64,000 nt of DNA from Gymnodinialimonas sp. 202GB13-11 (GTDB lineage: Bacteria; Pseudomonadota; Alphaproteobacteria; Rhodobacterales; Rhodobacteraceae): positions 3,789,212-3,853,211 of the forward strand of contig NZ_JBFRBH010000001.1 of assembly GCF_040932485.1 (NCBI RefSeq). The letters are read 5' to 3'. The translations under genes and the position numbers were made by a program. Shown here one piece after another: positions 26,172-34,655 of this stretch (positions are counted from its first letter, which is position 1; each line of letters starts with the position of its first letter). The notes below the pieces were generated by a model. It searched no databases and was not told where the DNA came from. It saw only the letters and a program-made list of their open reading frames with translations.

Positions 26172-27086
26172 CTATAGCAACGCGTCGATGTCCGCGCGCG
26201 TCGGCATAGAAGCCGCAGTGCCATGTTTCGTGACAGACAGCGCAGCGGTAGCCGTTGCAAATTGCAAAGCGTCGTCAATAGGTTGACCTTGCGAAAGCGC
26301 CCTTGCGAAGCCTCCATTGAAAGCATCCCCCGCACCGGTTGTGTCAACGGTTGGACCAGCATTCATGGGTGGCGTGTGCACCGCCCGCGCACCATCCCAG
26401 AACAGCGACCCGTTCTCACCCAGCGTGATCAACGCCCCTTTCCGAACGCCCTGCGCCATCAACGCTTTCGCGGCTTCCAGCGCATCATCGGGCCCCGTCA
26501 CGGGGCATCCGGTCAGCTCCTCCGCCTCCGTCTCATTCGGCGTCACGTAATCGCACAGTGCCAGCATCCCCTCCGGCAACTCCGCCGCCGGGGCAGGGTT
26601 CAAAATCGTCGTGACCCCAGCCTGCGCCGCGATCTGCAAGAACCGCTCCGCAGCCTCCATCGGCTGCTCCAGCTGCGTCATGGCCACCTTCGCGCCAGCA
26701 ATCTCCGCCGCCCGAGCTTCCACATCCGCAACACCAATCGCCCCTGCCGCCCCCGGCACGATCACGATGGCGTTCTTTCCCGTGGCCTCCTCAATGAAGA
26801 TCCCCGCCGAGCCGGTCGGCCGTTCCGTATCCTCCACCACCATCGGCTCCACGCCCGCCTCCGCCCAAACGTCGCGCCCCATCTGCCCGAACGTGTCGGC
26901 CCCGATCCGGCTCAGAAACCCGACCGATCCGCCCGCCTTCGCCGCCGCCACCGCTTGGTTCGATCCCTTGCCGCCCGGCCCAAGCTGAAACCCCGTGCCA
27001 AGCAACGTCTGGCCGGTCACCGGCATCTTCTCCGTCCAGTAGGCGGCGTCAGCGACAAACACACCGAGGATAACAATATCAGGCAT
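26172..27086 (-). CDS. rbsK: Ribokinase (PfkB family)
   Basis: A 304-residue PfkB-type sugar kinase of normal ribokinase length. The N-terminal GGKGSNQAVAAAKAGG (38-53) and C-terminal VDTTGAGDAFNGGFA, with catalytic base D254, are diagnostic. Start 27086 (MPDIVILGVF) is chosen over the in-frame 27122 because it begins the first beta strand. It is divergent from the FAH-fold gene across 67 bp and convergent with the glycosyltransferase-like gene. No rbs transporter is adjacent, so ribose is likely but not certain; related sugars or nucleosides are possible. Confidence 0.87.
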   Translation of the reverse strand: MPDIVILGVFVADAAYWTEKMPVTGQTLLGTGFQLGPGGKGSNQAVAAAKAGGSVGFLSRIGADTFGQMGRDVWAEAGVEPMVVEDTERPTGSAGIFIEEATGKNAIVIVPGAAGAIGVADVEARAAEIAGAKVAMTQLEQPMEAAERFLQIAAQAGVTTILNPAPAAELPEGMLALCDYVTPNETEAEELTGCPVTGPDDALEAAKALMAQGVRKGALITLGENGSLFWDGARAVHTPPMNAGPTVDTTGAGDAFNGGFARALSQGQPIDDALQFATATAALSVTKHGTAASMPTRADIDALL

Positions 27087-27153
27087 CGGACCCCTCTTTC
27101 CCTTACCCGCGCAGCGAAGCATGATGGCGGGAACACATTCAAGGGAGCACGCG

Positions 27154-27972
27154 ATGAGACTGGTAAGATGGGGCGAGGGGGGGTCCGAGAAACCGGGTGT
27201 CCTCGACGAAAACGATCAGGTCCGCGACCTCAGCGCGATCACCGACGACATCAACGGCGCGTTCCTGTCCGACATGCCCGACTTCGACGTCGAAAGCCTG
27301 CCGCCCGTCGGCGACACCCGCCTCGGCGCGTGCGTCGCACGCCCCGGGAAACTGGTCTGCGTTGGCCTCAACTACGCCGACCACGCCGCAGAAGGCGGTT
27401 GGGACGTGCCGACTGAGCCGGTGCTGTTCATGAAAGCCACCAGCGCCATCTCCGGCCCCAACGACCCCGTCATCCTGCCCCCCGGCAGCGAGAAGACCGA
27501 TTGGGAGGTGGAGCTTGGCATCATCATCTGCCAAACCGCCAAACACGCCGCCGACGGGGCCGCCCACATCGCGGGCTATTGCGTTGTGAATGACGTGTCC
27601 GAGCGCGCCTACCAGCAAGAGATGGGCGGCCAATGGACCAAGGGCAAAAGCTACGACACATTCGCCCCCATCGGCCCATGGCTTGTGACGGCGGATGAAC
27701 TCGGCGACCCGACTGGCCGATCCATCTGGCTGGAGGTCGACGGCCAGCGCATGCAGGACGGCAATACAGACACGATGATCTTCAAGCCCGCCTTCCTCGT
27801 CGAATATATCTCCCGCTTCATGACGTTGGAGCCGGGTGACGTTATCACCACCGGCACGCCCCCCGGCGTCGGCATGGGTAAACGCCCACAGGTCTTCCTG
27901 CGCGGCGGGCAAGAGATGCGGCTTGGCATCGACGGCCTCGGCGAACAACGCCTGCCGGTGCGCGCCTCTTGA
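27154..27972 (+). CDS. Fumarylacetoacetate hydrolase (FAH) family protein
   Basis: A 272-residue FAH-fold enzyme. The family core begins at CVGLNYADHAAEGG (~residue 70). Metal ligands are expected at the glutamates in DWEVELGIII, with the aspartate in VVNDVSERAYQ. The C-terminal GDVITTGTPPGVGMG is diagnostic. Relatives include hydrolases of 2,4-diketo-3-deoxy sugar acids and other ketoacid hydratases or lyases; beside ribokinase and sugar genes a sugar-acid substrate is reasonable. ATG 27154, with AAGGGA ahead, is preferred to the upstream ATG 27121. Its stop overlaps the TTG start of the next gene. Confidence 0.85.
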   Translation: MRLVRWGEGGSEKPGVLDENDQVRDLSAITDDINGAFLSDMPDFDVESLPPVGDTRLGACVARPGKLVCVGLNYADHAAEGGWDVPTEPVLFMKATSAISGPNDPVILPPGSEKTDWEVELGIIICQTAKHAADGAAHIAGYCVVNDVSERAYQQEMGGQWTKGKSYDTFAPIGPWLVTADELGDPTGRSIWLEVDGQRMQDGNTDTMIFKPAFLVEYISRFMTLEPGDVITTGTPPGVGMGKRPQVFLRGGQEMRLGIDGLGEQRLPVRAS

Positions 27973-29405
27973 ACATTGCGCAGTGGCTCGACCGCACCGC
28001 CGCCACCCGCGGCGACACCCCGGCACTCCTGCTGGGGGCGGACACCGTCGCCACCTATGCGCAATTCGCCGATCAAGCCGCCCGCCTCGCCGGTGGGCTG
28101 CACGCCCAAGGCATCCAACCCGGTGACCGCGTCGGCATCTTCGCCAAGAACTGCCCCGACTACCTGATCGCAATGTTCGGCATCTGGTGGGCCGGGGCTG
28201 TCGCCGTCCCGGTCAACGCCAAGCTGCACCCGAAAGAGGCGGAGTTCATCCTGACGAACGCGGGCGCGAAGCTCAGCTTCACCTCCGAAGGTATGCAGGC
28301 CCCCAATGCCACGCCCCTGGGCTCCATCACCGCCGAGCCGATCCCCGTCACCGACCGCGCGCCCTCGGACCTCGCGTGGCTCTTCTACACCTCCGGCACC
28401 ACCGGCAAACCCAAAGGCGTGCAAATCACCCACGGCATGATCGCGGCCACCTCCACCTGCTACCCCATCGATGTCGACCCGGTCAGCCCCGACGACGCCT
28501 CCCTTTACGCCGCACCCATGAGCCACGGCGCAGGTATCTACGCCCCGATCCACGTCCGCTGCGGCGCGCGCCATATCTCGCCTATCTCTGGCGGCTTTGA
28601 CCCCGCCGAAGTCCTCACCCTGTCCAAAACCCACGGCCCGATCTCCATGTTCATGGCCCCCACGATGGTCCGCCGCCTGCTCGACACGGCCAAGTCGCAG
28701 GGCGAGACGGGGCAGGGGATCAAAACCATCGTCTACGGCGGTGGCCCAATGTACCGCGCCGACATTGAAGAAGCCGTCGCCCTCATGGGCCCCAAATTCG
28801 TGCAAATCTACGGCCAGGGCGAATGCCCCATGGCCATCACCGCGCTCAGCCGCGAAGAGGTCGCCGACCGCACCCGCCCCCACTGGGGCGAGCGCCTTCT
28901 CTCGGTCGGACGCGCCCAATCGCTGGTGGAAGTGAAAGTCGATGCCCCGCCGGGAGAGATTGGCGAGATTATGGTCAAAGGCGCGCCCGTCATGCCCGGT
29001 TACTGGCAGAACCCGGAGGCGACGGAAAAGACCCTGAAAGACGGCTGGCTGATGACCGGCGATGTGGGCCACCTCGACGAAGACGGCTACCTGACCCTGC
29101 AAGACCGCTCCAAGGACGTGATCATCTCCGGCGGCTCCAACATCTACCCGCGTGAGGTGGAAGAGGCTTTGCTGACCCACCCAACCGTGCACGAAGTCTC
29201 CGTCGTGGGCCGCCCTAGCGCAGAATGGGGGGAGGATGTGGTGGCCTTCATCGTGTGCACGGACCTTGATGAAGCCGCCCTCGACGAACATTGCCTCGAC
29301 CAGATCGCGCGGTTCAAACGACCCAAGGCCTACATCGCCGTGCCCGAGCTTCCGAAGAACAATTACGGCAAGGTTTTGAAGACCGAACTCCGCAAAAGGT
29401 TGTGA
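27969..29405 (+). CDS. AMP-dependent acyl-CoA synthetase (TTG start)
   Basis: A 478-residue class I adenylate-forming enzyme. The AMP-binding P-loop is FYTSGTTGKPKGVQITHG (~residue 140), followed by YGQGECPM, the hinge region GWLMTGDVGHLDEDGYL with DRSKDVIISGGSNIYP, and the C-terminal catalytic lysine in NNYGKVLKTELR. It activates a carboxylic acid to acyl-CoA via acyl-AMP. The only start fitting the full N-terminus is TTG 27969, overlapping the upstream TGA as TTGA, which suggests coupled translation with the FAH-fold enzyme. The acid substrate is unknown. Confidence 0.85.
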   Translation: MNIAQWLDRTAATRGDTPALLLGADTVATYAQFADQAARLAGGLHAQGIQPGDRVGIFAKNCPDYLIAMFGIWWAGAVAVPVNAKLHPKEAEFILTNAGAKLSFTSEGMQAPNATPLGSITAEPIPVTDRAPSDLAWLFYTSGTTGKPKGVQITHGMIAATSTCYPIDVDPVSPDDASLYAAPMSHGAGIYAPIHVRCGARHISPISGGFDPAEVLTLSKTHGPISMFMAPTMVRRLLDTAKSQGETGQGIKTIVYGGGPMYRADIEEAVALMGPKFVQIYGQGECPMAITALSREEVADRTRPHWGERLLSVGRAQSLVEVKVDAPPGEIGEIMVKGAPVMPGYWQNPEATEKTLKDGWLMTGDVGHLDEDGYLTLQDRSKDVIISGGSNIYPREVEEALLTHPTVHEVSVVGRPSAEWGEDVVAFIVCTDLDEAALDEHCLDQIARFKRPKAYIAVPELPKNNYGKVLKTELRKRL

Positions 29406-29410
29406 GAACC

Positions 29411-29449
29411 GCAACAGGGGGGAGAAATCGCCGCGCCTCTCCTTGTTGC
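29411..29449 (+). terminator. Hairpin after acyl-CoA synthetase gene (possible terminator)
   Basis: GCAACA (29411-29416) pairs with TGTTGC (29444-29449), and GGAGA (29421-29425) with TCTCC (29438-29442), with a small bulge between. No T-run follows, so termination would be weak or Rho-assisted. It lies between a catabolic gene and the S49 protease gene, where a transcript boundary is expected. Confidence 0.35.
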
Positions 29450-29480
29450 CAATGGCCACGCGGCCTACATCGCGAAGGCA

Positions 29481-30281
29481 ATGAAACGTTTTATTCCCTT
29501 CCTGAAATCCGAGCCGTTGGTGTCGGTGATCCGCCTGCAGGGTGCGATCGCTGCGGGCGCACGCGGCGGGATAAGTGACGCGGGCTATGCAGCGGTGATC
29601 GAGAAGGCCTTCGCCAAAGGCAAGCCCAAGGCGGTGGCGCTGTCCATCAACTCGCCCGGTGGCTCCCCTGTGCAATCCGCTCTCGTCGCAGCTCGCATCC
29701 GCAGGCTCGCCGCAGAAAAGGACGTGAAAGTCCACGCCTTCGTTGAGGATGTCGCGGCGTCGGGTGGCTACTGGCTGGCCTGTGCGGGCGATGACATCTG
29801 GGTCGATCAGGCCTCGATCGTCGGCTCAATTGGCGTGATTTCGGCCACATTCGGTTTCGTCGAAGCGATCAACAAGATCGGAGTCGAACGCCGCGTCTAC
29901 ACCGCCGGCAAGAACAAATCCGTGCTGGACCCGTTCCGTCCGGAAAACCCTGACGATGTGGAGCGGCTGAAAGAGCTTCAGTTGCAGGTCCACGAGGTTT
30001 TCATCGACCATGTGAAATCAAGCCGGGGCGATCGGTTGTCGGATCACGACGACATGTTCACGGGCGCGTTCTGGGCAGGGGCCAAGGGGGTTGAGCTTGG
30101 ATTGGCCGACGGCATCGGCCATCTCGTGCCCAAGATGAAGGAGCTCTACGGCGACAAGGTCCGCTTTGCCGTGCATGGCCCCAAGAAGGGCCTGTTGTCG
30201 CGGTTTGGTGCGCAGATCATGGAAGACGTCGATCTCGGCCTGCAAGAGCGTGCGCTTTACGCAAGGTATGGGCTGTCGTGA
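29481..30281 (+). CDS. S49 family serine peptidase (SppA/SohB-like)
   Basis: A 266-residue single-domain member of the ClpP/crotonase-fold S49 peptidases. Catalytic S94 lies in VAASGGYWLA, and K146 in TAGKNKSVLDPF is 52 residues further, the spacing seen in small SppA enzymes. Members degrade signal peptides or membrane-protein fragments. There is no clear N-terminal membrane anchor (only weakly hydrophobic), so it may act peripherally at the cytoplasmic face. It is followed by a GTG-started small zinc-ribbon protein in GTGA overlap. Confidence 0.85.
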   Translation: MKRFIPFLKSEPLVSVIRLQGAIAAGARGGISDAGYAAVIEKAFAKGKPKAVALSINSPGGSPVQSALVAARIRRLAAEKDVKVHAFVEDVAASGGYWLACAGDDIWVDQASIVGSIGVISATFGFVEAINKIGVERRVYTAGKNKSVLDPFRPENPDDVERLKELQLQVHEVFIDHVKSSRGDRLSDHDDMFTGAFWAGAKGVELGLADGIGHLVPKMKELYGDKVRFAVHGPKKGLLSRFGAQIMEDVDLGLQERALYARYGLS

Positions 30282-30481
30282 TCCTCAAGGTCGTCTTCCT
30301 TTTCCTGATCGGCATGGCGGTTCTGGCGATGTTCGGGCGGCTCCGCTGGCCGGGCGGCGCGAAAGGTGTGGGTCGTGAAAAGCGCGGCGCGCTGCCGAAA
30401 CCCAAGACCTGTCCGAAATGCGGTCGCATGAACTTGCGCGGCGGTCCGTGCCGCGCCTGCCGCGAGGGCGGGAATGGCTGA
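30278..30481 (+). CDS. Small membrane-anchored zinc-ribbon-like protein (GTG start)
   Basis: A 67-residue protein with one N-terminal membrane helix (residues 4-20, KVVFLFLIGMAVLAMFG) and a C-terminal four-cysteine cluster, CPKCG and CRAC, spaced like a short zinc ribbon. The GTG start overlaps the protease stop (GTGA), and its 3' end overlaps the antiporter start by 8 bp, so it is embedded in an operon. Function unknown; a role helping the neighbouring membrane protease or antiporter is only a guess. Confidence 0.7.
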   Translation: MILKVVFLFLIGMAVLAMFGRLRWPGGAKGVGREKRGALPKPKTCPKCGRMNLRGGPCRACREGGNG

Positions 30482-31418
30482 CGAGTTCGGTTTTGCGATC
30501 CTCGGGCTGGTGATCCTGCTGCTGGCCGGTGATGTGCTTGTGAAGGGTGCGGTCAACCTGGCGCTGCGCCTTGGCATACCCGCGCTGATCGTGTCGCTGA
30601 CCATCGTAGCCTTTGGAACCTCGGCACCAGAGCTTCTGATTTCTGTCCAGTCGATCCTGGAAGGCGTGCCGGGCCTCGCGCTCGGGAACGTGGTGGGCTC
30701 CAACACCGCCAATGTCTTGCTGGTTCTTGGTGTGCCCGCGCTCCTCGCCGGGCTTGGTGCCACGTCCGACACCCGCCGCGAATTCGTCTTCATGCTGGGG
30801 GCATCCGCCCTCTTCATAATCCTCTGCTTCTTTGGCCCGCTCACGTGGTGGCACGGCCTGATCCTTCTGGCCGGTCTTGCCATCATGCTGGGCGACGCCG
30901 TCCGCTCCGCAAAGGCGCACCGTGATGCCTGCGCTGATGATGCGGATGAGTTGGAAGAAGCCGACCCCAATATGGAATGGTGGAAGATCGCCACCTACCT
31001 CGTGCTTGGCATGGTGGGCCTGCCGCTGGGCGCGAACCTCCTGATCGACAGCGCCACGGAAATCGCAACCGCCTACGGCATCTCCGACACCGTTATTGGC
31101 CTGACCCTTGTGGCCGTCGGCACCTCACTGCCGGAACTCGCGACCACCGTCATGGCCGCCTTCCGCAGGCAGGCCGATGTGGCCATCGGTAATGTCATCG
31201 GCTCCAACGTCTTCAACCTGCTCGCGATCATCGGTATCGCCACGCTTGTTGGTCCCATCCCCGTCGATCCTGGCATCCTGCAATTCGACCTTTGGGTCAT
31301 GCTCGCCGCCTCTCTGGTGCTGATCCCTTTCGTATTCAAACAGCTTCCCATGGGCCGTGGTGTCGGTCTGGCCTTTTCTGCGCTCTATGCGGGCTATATC
31401 GTGATCCTCCTGATCTGA
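30474..31418 (+). CDS. Calcium/sodium antiporter (CaCA family, YrbG-like)
   Basis: A 314-residue inner-membrane cation exchanger with about ten helices. The duplicated alpha repeats are visible: AFGTSAPELLISVQSILEG near residue 45 and AVGTSLPELATTVMAAFRR near 215, each followed by GNVVGSN/GNVIGSN. The inverted repeats hold the ion-binding glutamates. An acidic cytoplasmic loop (DADELEEADPN) lies between the halves. It is cotranscribed with the small zinc-ribbon gene upstream; an SDR gene follows after 14 nt. Confidence 0.93.
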   Translation: MADEFGFAILGLVILLLAGDVLVKGAVNLALRLGIPALIVSLTIVAFGTSAPELLISVQSILEGVPGLALGNVVGSNTANVLLVLGVPALLAGLGATSDTRREFVFMLGASALFIILCFFGPLTWWHGLILLAGLAIMLGDAVRSAKAHRDACADDADELEEADPNMEWWKIATYLVLGMVGLPLGANLLIDSATEIATAYGISDTVIGLTLVAVGTSLPELATTVMAAFRRQADVAIGNVIGSNVFNLLAIIGIATLVGPIPVDPGILQFDLWVMLAASLVLIPFVFKQLPMGRGVGLAFSALYAGYIVILLI

Positions 31419-31432
31419 GGGGAGCATCGAGT

Positions 31433-32206
31433 ATGACAGCACTTGTAACAGGCGCCGCGAAGCGGCTGGGCCGGGCCATGGCGTTGGAACTTGCCAGCCA
31501 CGGGCACGATGTCGCCGTCCACTACAACGGCAGCGCCGACGCAGCCGAGGAAACCTGCGAAGACATCCGCGCCCTCGGCGTGAAGGCCGTCGCCCTGCAA
31601 GCCAACCTGTTGGAGGAGGACGAGGTTCAATCCCTGCTGCCCCGCGCGGTCGACGCTCTCGGTTCCGTTGAGATCCTCGTCAACAACGCCTCAATCTTCG
31701 ATTACGACAATATCGAAAGCGCCAACCGCGAAAGCTGGGACAGGCACCTCGAGTCGAACCTCCGCGCCCCCTTCGTCCTAACTCAGGCGCTGGCTGCCCA
31801 ACTCCCCGATCCAGCCATCGACGCAAATGATGAACCCGTTGCTCGCGGCCTGGTCATCAACATGTGCGATCAGCGCGTCCACAAGCTGACGCCTGAGTTC
31901 ATGACCTACACAATCGCCAAGATGGGCCTGTGGGCCTTCACCCGCACCGCAGCACAAGCCCTCGCCCCCAAATGCCGCGTCAACGCCATCGGCCCGGGCC
32001 CCACAATGCAGGGCGGTCGCCAGTCGGCCGAGCACTTCGCCAAGCAGCGCGCAGCCACCATTCTGGAGCGTGGCGCCGATCCGCAGGCCATCTGCGAAGC
32101 CCTGCGCTATTTCCTGACCGCAAAGTCTGTCACAGGGCAGTTGATTTGCGTGGATGGGGGCCAACATCTGGGCTGGGAAACACCGGACGTCGTCGGAGTG
32201 GAGTGA
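31433..32206 (+). CDS. SDR family oxidoreductase, pteridine reductase-like
   Basis: A 257-residue SDR whose cofactor motif TGAAKRLGRAM (TGxxxRxG) resembles pteridine/dihydromonapterin reductases rather than the usual TGxxxGIG. The active site has Y and K in YTIAKMGLWAF, and the NNAS motif is present. The C-terminal VDGGQHLGW is typical. ATG 31433 is preferred because GGGGAGC lies ahead; the longer frame to 31292 runs inside the antiporter. Folate or pterin metabolism is the best guess from the motif. It is the last gene before the AT-rich region upstream of uvrC. Confidence 0.78.
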   Translation: MTALVTGAAKRLGRAMALELASHGHDVAVHYNGSADAAEETCEDIRALGVKAVALQANLLEEDEVQSLLPRAVDALGSVEILVNNASIFDYDNIESANRESWDRHLESNLRAPFVLTQALAAQLPDPAIDANDEPVARGLVINMCDQRVHKLTPEFMTYTIAKMGLWAFTRTAAQALAPKCRVNAIGPGPTMQGGRQSAEHFAKQRAATILERGADPQAICEALRYFLTAKSVTGQLICVDGGQHLGWETPDVVGVE

Positions 32207-32497
32207 CGCTAGGGAACGCGATTCTCCACCGGCCTCTGGAATGCGACGGTTTTGTAAAGGTTTCGTTAGGCTTTATCTATTCGCTGTATACAGGTGGAAA
32301 ATAACCAACGAAATCAATACTATAAATAACTGCCTAAAAATTGTGCAAAGCGTAGAAACCTGCCAAAAACAACGAAAAAATCGGCATGCCAAATAGTTTT
32401 CCGCAAGGTTATCCACAGAAACGGTGGAAAGCTTATGGGTTGATAGGCCCCGGAATTCGTTGCAGCAGGAAATAGAATCACGGAACCGTGAATTTCG
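32207..32497 (+). promoter_or_regulatory. AT-rich uvrC upstream region with consensus DnaA box
   Basis: This 291-bp gap is strikingly AT-rich between about 32260 and 32400 compared with its neighbours. It contains a perfect DnaA box TTATCCACA (32409-32417), the palindrome CTGTATACAG (32284-32293) and TCACGG-AA-CCGTGA (32478-32491) next to the uvrC start. No ORF, RNA gene or alphaproteobacterial SOS box (GTTC-N7-GTTC) was found by eye. It probably holds the uvrC promoter and may be DnaA-responsive. Confidence 0.5.
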
Positions 32498-34366
32498 ATG
32501 AAAAATGAGACTCAAAACCAGCCGAAAACCGGCCATGAGGTGATCCAAAGCTACCTCAAGACGCTCGACAACAGCCCGGGCGTCTACCGGATGCTGGATG
32601 AGCAATCGCGCGTCCTTTACGTCGGCAAAGCCCGCGCACTCAAGCGCCGTGTCTCGAACTACGCCAAGCCCGCCGGCCATTCCCCCCGCATCGCGCGCAT
32701 GATCCGCGAAACCGCCTCGATGATGTTCCTCACCACGCGCACGGAGACCGAGGCGCTGCTGCTGGAACAGAACCTCATCAAGCAGCTCAAGCCGAAATTC
32801 AACGTCCTCCTCCGCGACGACAAATCGTTCCCCAACATCCTCGTCAGCCGCACCCACGCCTTCCCGCAGATCAAAAAGCATCGCGGCGCGAAAAAGGAGA
32901 AAGGCGAATATTTCGGCCCCTTCGCCTCCGCCGGAGCCGTCAACCGCACCCTCAACCAGCTGCAAAAGGTCTTCCTTCTGCGCAACTGCACCGATGCGAC
33001 CTTTGAAACCCGCACGCGCCCCTGCCTGCTATACCAGATCAAACGCTGCTCCGGTCCCTGTGTCGGCTACATCAGCGAACAGGATTATGAGGCCTCCGTC
33101 GCCGACGCCATGCGCTTCCTCAAAGGCGACTCCACCGAACTCCAGGCCAACCTCGCCGAACAGATGGCCGAGGCCTCCAAGGACATGGAATTCGAACGCG
33201 CCGCCGCCCTCCGCGACCGCATCCGCGCGCTCACCAACGTGCAATCTGCCCAAGGGATCAACCCCCGTGGCGTGCGCGAAGCCGACGTGATCGCGCTCCA
33301 CATGGAAGGCGGCCAGGCCTGCGTGCAGGTCTTCTTCATCCGCGCCAACCAGAACTGGGGAAACAAGGATTACTACCCCCGCATCGGCCCCGACATCGAT
33401 GAACCCGAAGTGCTGGAGGCCTTTGTCGGCCAATTCTACGACACCAAGGATGTGCCCCGGCAGGTCATCCTCTCCCACCCCGTCGAGAACATGGACCTCA
33501 TGGCCGACGCGCTCTCCCAGAAGCGCGGCACCAAGGTCGAAATCCTCGTCCCCCAGCGTGGCGAAAAACTCGAACTCGTCGAAGGCGCGCGCCGCAATGC
33601 CCGCGAAAGCTTGGGCCGCCAGATGGCCGAAAGCCAGGCGCAGGGCAAACTCCTGCGCGGTCTGGCCGAGGCCTTTGATCTGGACGGCCCGCCCAAGCGG
33701 ATCGAGGTCTACGACAACTCCCACATTCAGGGCACCAATGCCGTCGGCGGCATGATCGTCGCGGGCCCGGACGGCTTCATGAAAAGCCAATACCGCAAGT
33801 TCAACATCCGCGGCGAAGAGCTCACCCCCGGCGACGATTTCGGCATGATGAAAGAGGTCCTCAAACGCCGCTTCAAACGTCTGCTCAAGGAAGACCCGGA
33901 CCGGGAAACCGAGGCCTGGCCCGACCTGCTGCTCATCGACGGCGGCGCGGGGCAGATCTCCGCCGTGAAGGAAATCATGGACGATCTCGGCGTCGAAGAC
34001 GTGCCCTTCATCGGCGTCGCCAAAGGCATCGACCGCGATCAGGGCAAGGAAGAATTCTACCGCCTCGGCCAGTCGGTCTTCGCGCTGAAACGCAACGACC
34101 CGGTACTCTATTTCGTCCAACGTATGCGGGATGAGGCCCACCGGTTTGCCATCGGCGCCCACCGGCAGAAACGGTCAAAGGCCGTCTCCGCCACGCCTTT
34201 GGACGATGTGCCGGGCGTTGGGGCGGCGCGGAAGCGGGCGTTGCTGTCCCATTTCGGGTCAGCGAAGGCGGTGACGCGCGCGAACCTCGCCGATCTGAAG
34301 GCGGTGGAGGGTGTCAGCGAAGGGCTGGCCCAGAAAATCTACGACTATTTCCATGAGGGCGGGTGA
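32498..34366 (+). CDS. uvrC: UvrABC excinuclease subunit C
   Basis: A 622-residue nucleotide-excision-repair endonuclease of full length. It has the N-terminal GIY-YIG nuclease (NSPGVYRML ... LYVGKA, residues ~25-105), a four-cysteine cluster (RNC ... RPC ... RC-SGPC, ~165-190) of the kind that holds an Fe-S cluster, the UVR helix motif for UvrB ([16 protein letters not shown], ~230), the RNase H-like nuclease ([17 protein letters not shown], ~410) and C-terminal helix-hairpin-helix repeats ([25 protein letters not shown]). In related genomes pgsA follows directly; here a DUF1629-like gene is interposed. Confidence 0.97.
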   Translation: MKNETQNQPKTGHEVIQSYLKTLDNSPGVYRMLDEQSRVLYVGKARALKRRVSNYAKPAGHSPRIARMIRETASMMFLTTRTETEALLLEQNLIKQLKPKFNVLLRDDKSFPNILVSRTHAFPQIKKHRGAKKEKGEYFGPFASAGAVNRTLNQLQKVFLLRNCTDATFETRTRPCLLYQIKRCSGPCVGYISEQDYEASVADAMRFLKGDSTELQANLAEQMAEASKDMEFERAAALRDRIRALTNVQSAQGINPRGVREADVIALHMEGGQACVQVFFIRANQNWGNKDYYPRIGPDIDEPEVLEAFVGQFYDTKDVPRQVILSHPVENMDLMADALSQKRGTKVEILVPQRGEKLELVEGARRNARESLGRQMAESQAQGKLLRGLAEAFDLDGPPKRIEVYDNSHIQGTNAVGGMIVAGPDGFMKSQYRKFNIRGEELTPGDDFGMMKEVLKRRFKRLLKEDPDRETEAWPDLLLIDGGAGQISAVKEIMDDLGVEDVPFIGVAKGIDRDQGKEEFYRLGQSVFALKRNDPVLYFVQRMRDEAHRFAIGAHRQKRSKAVSATPLDDVPGVGAARKRALLSHFGSAKAVTRANLADLKAVEGVSEGLAQKIYDYFHEGG

Positions 34367-34395
34367 GCGGGCAAACCTCCGCCTCTAAGAGGTTA

Positions 34396-34581
34396 GCCCC
34401 GCCATCGACGGGCCGGGGACTGTCGAACCGACGGCATTTCTAAGCACTTTGTGCCAGCCAAACCCGAACTCAGCTCATTCGATGCGCTCAGCCTCACCAA
34501 ATCGACCACTGCCCGACAGGCTCTTTTACAACGCAAAAGATGCCGAGAGGGGGCCGCCGGACGGCCCGTCGATAGCGGGGC
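34396..34581 (+). repeat. Long-range inverted repeat (20-bp arms) between uvrC and DUF1629-like gene
   Basis: The left arm 34396-34415 (GCCCCGCCATCGACGGGCCG) is complementary to the right arm 34562-34581 with one mismatch, enclosing 146 bp with no ORF. A further hairpin GCGGGC-AA-GCCCGC (34580-34593) abuts the right arm. The structure looks like a small mobile-element remnant (MITE-like) or a transcript-end fold; no target-site duplication was recognised. It marks the upstream edge of the gene inserted between uvrC and pgsA. Confidence 0.55.
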
Positions 34582-34655
34582 GGGCAAGCCCGCTGTTAAC
34601 CCGCTTGGGGGAGGGCTAGTGTTCCGATATCGTGATCAAACAAGGATCCAAAACA

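Noticed and set aside
27651-29735. 694-residue minus-strand frame across the FAH and acyl-CoA synthetase genes
   Set aside because: Antisense shadow in high-GC DNA; both plus-strand genes have complete catalytic motifs.
32409-32417. Possible replication origin at the DnaA box
   Set aside because: Only one box was found, with no dnaA, repABC, parAB or iteron cluster nearby; kept only as a regulatory observation.
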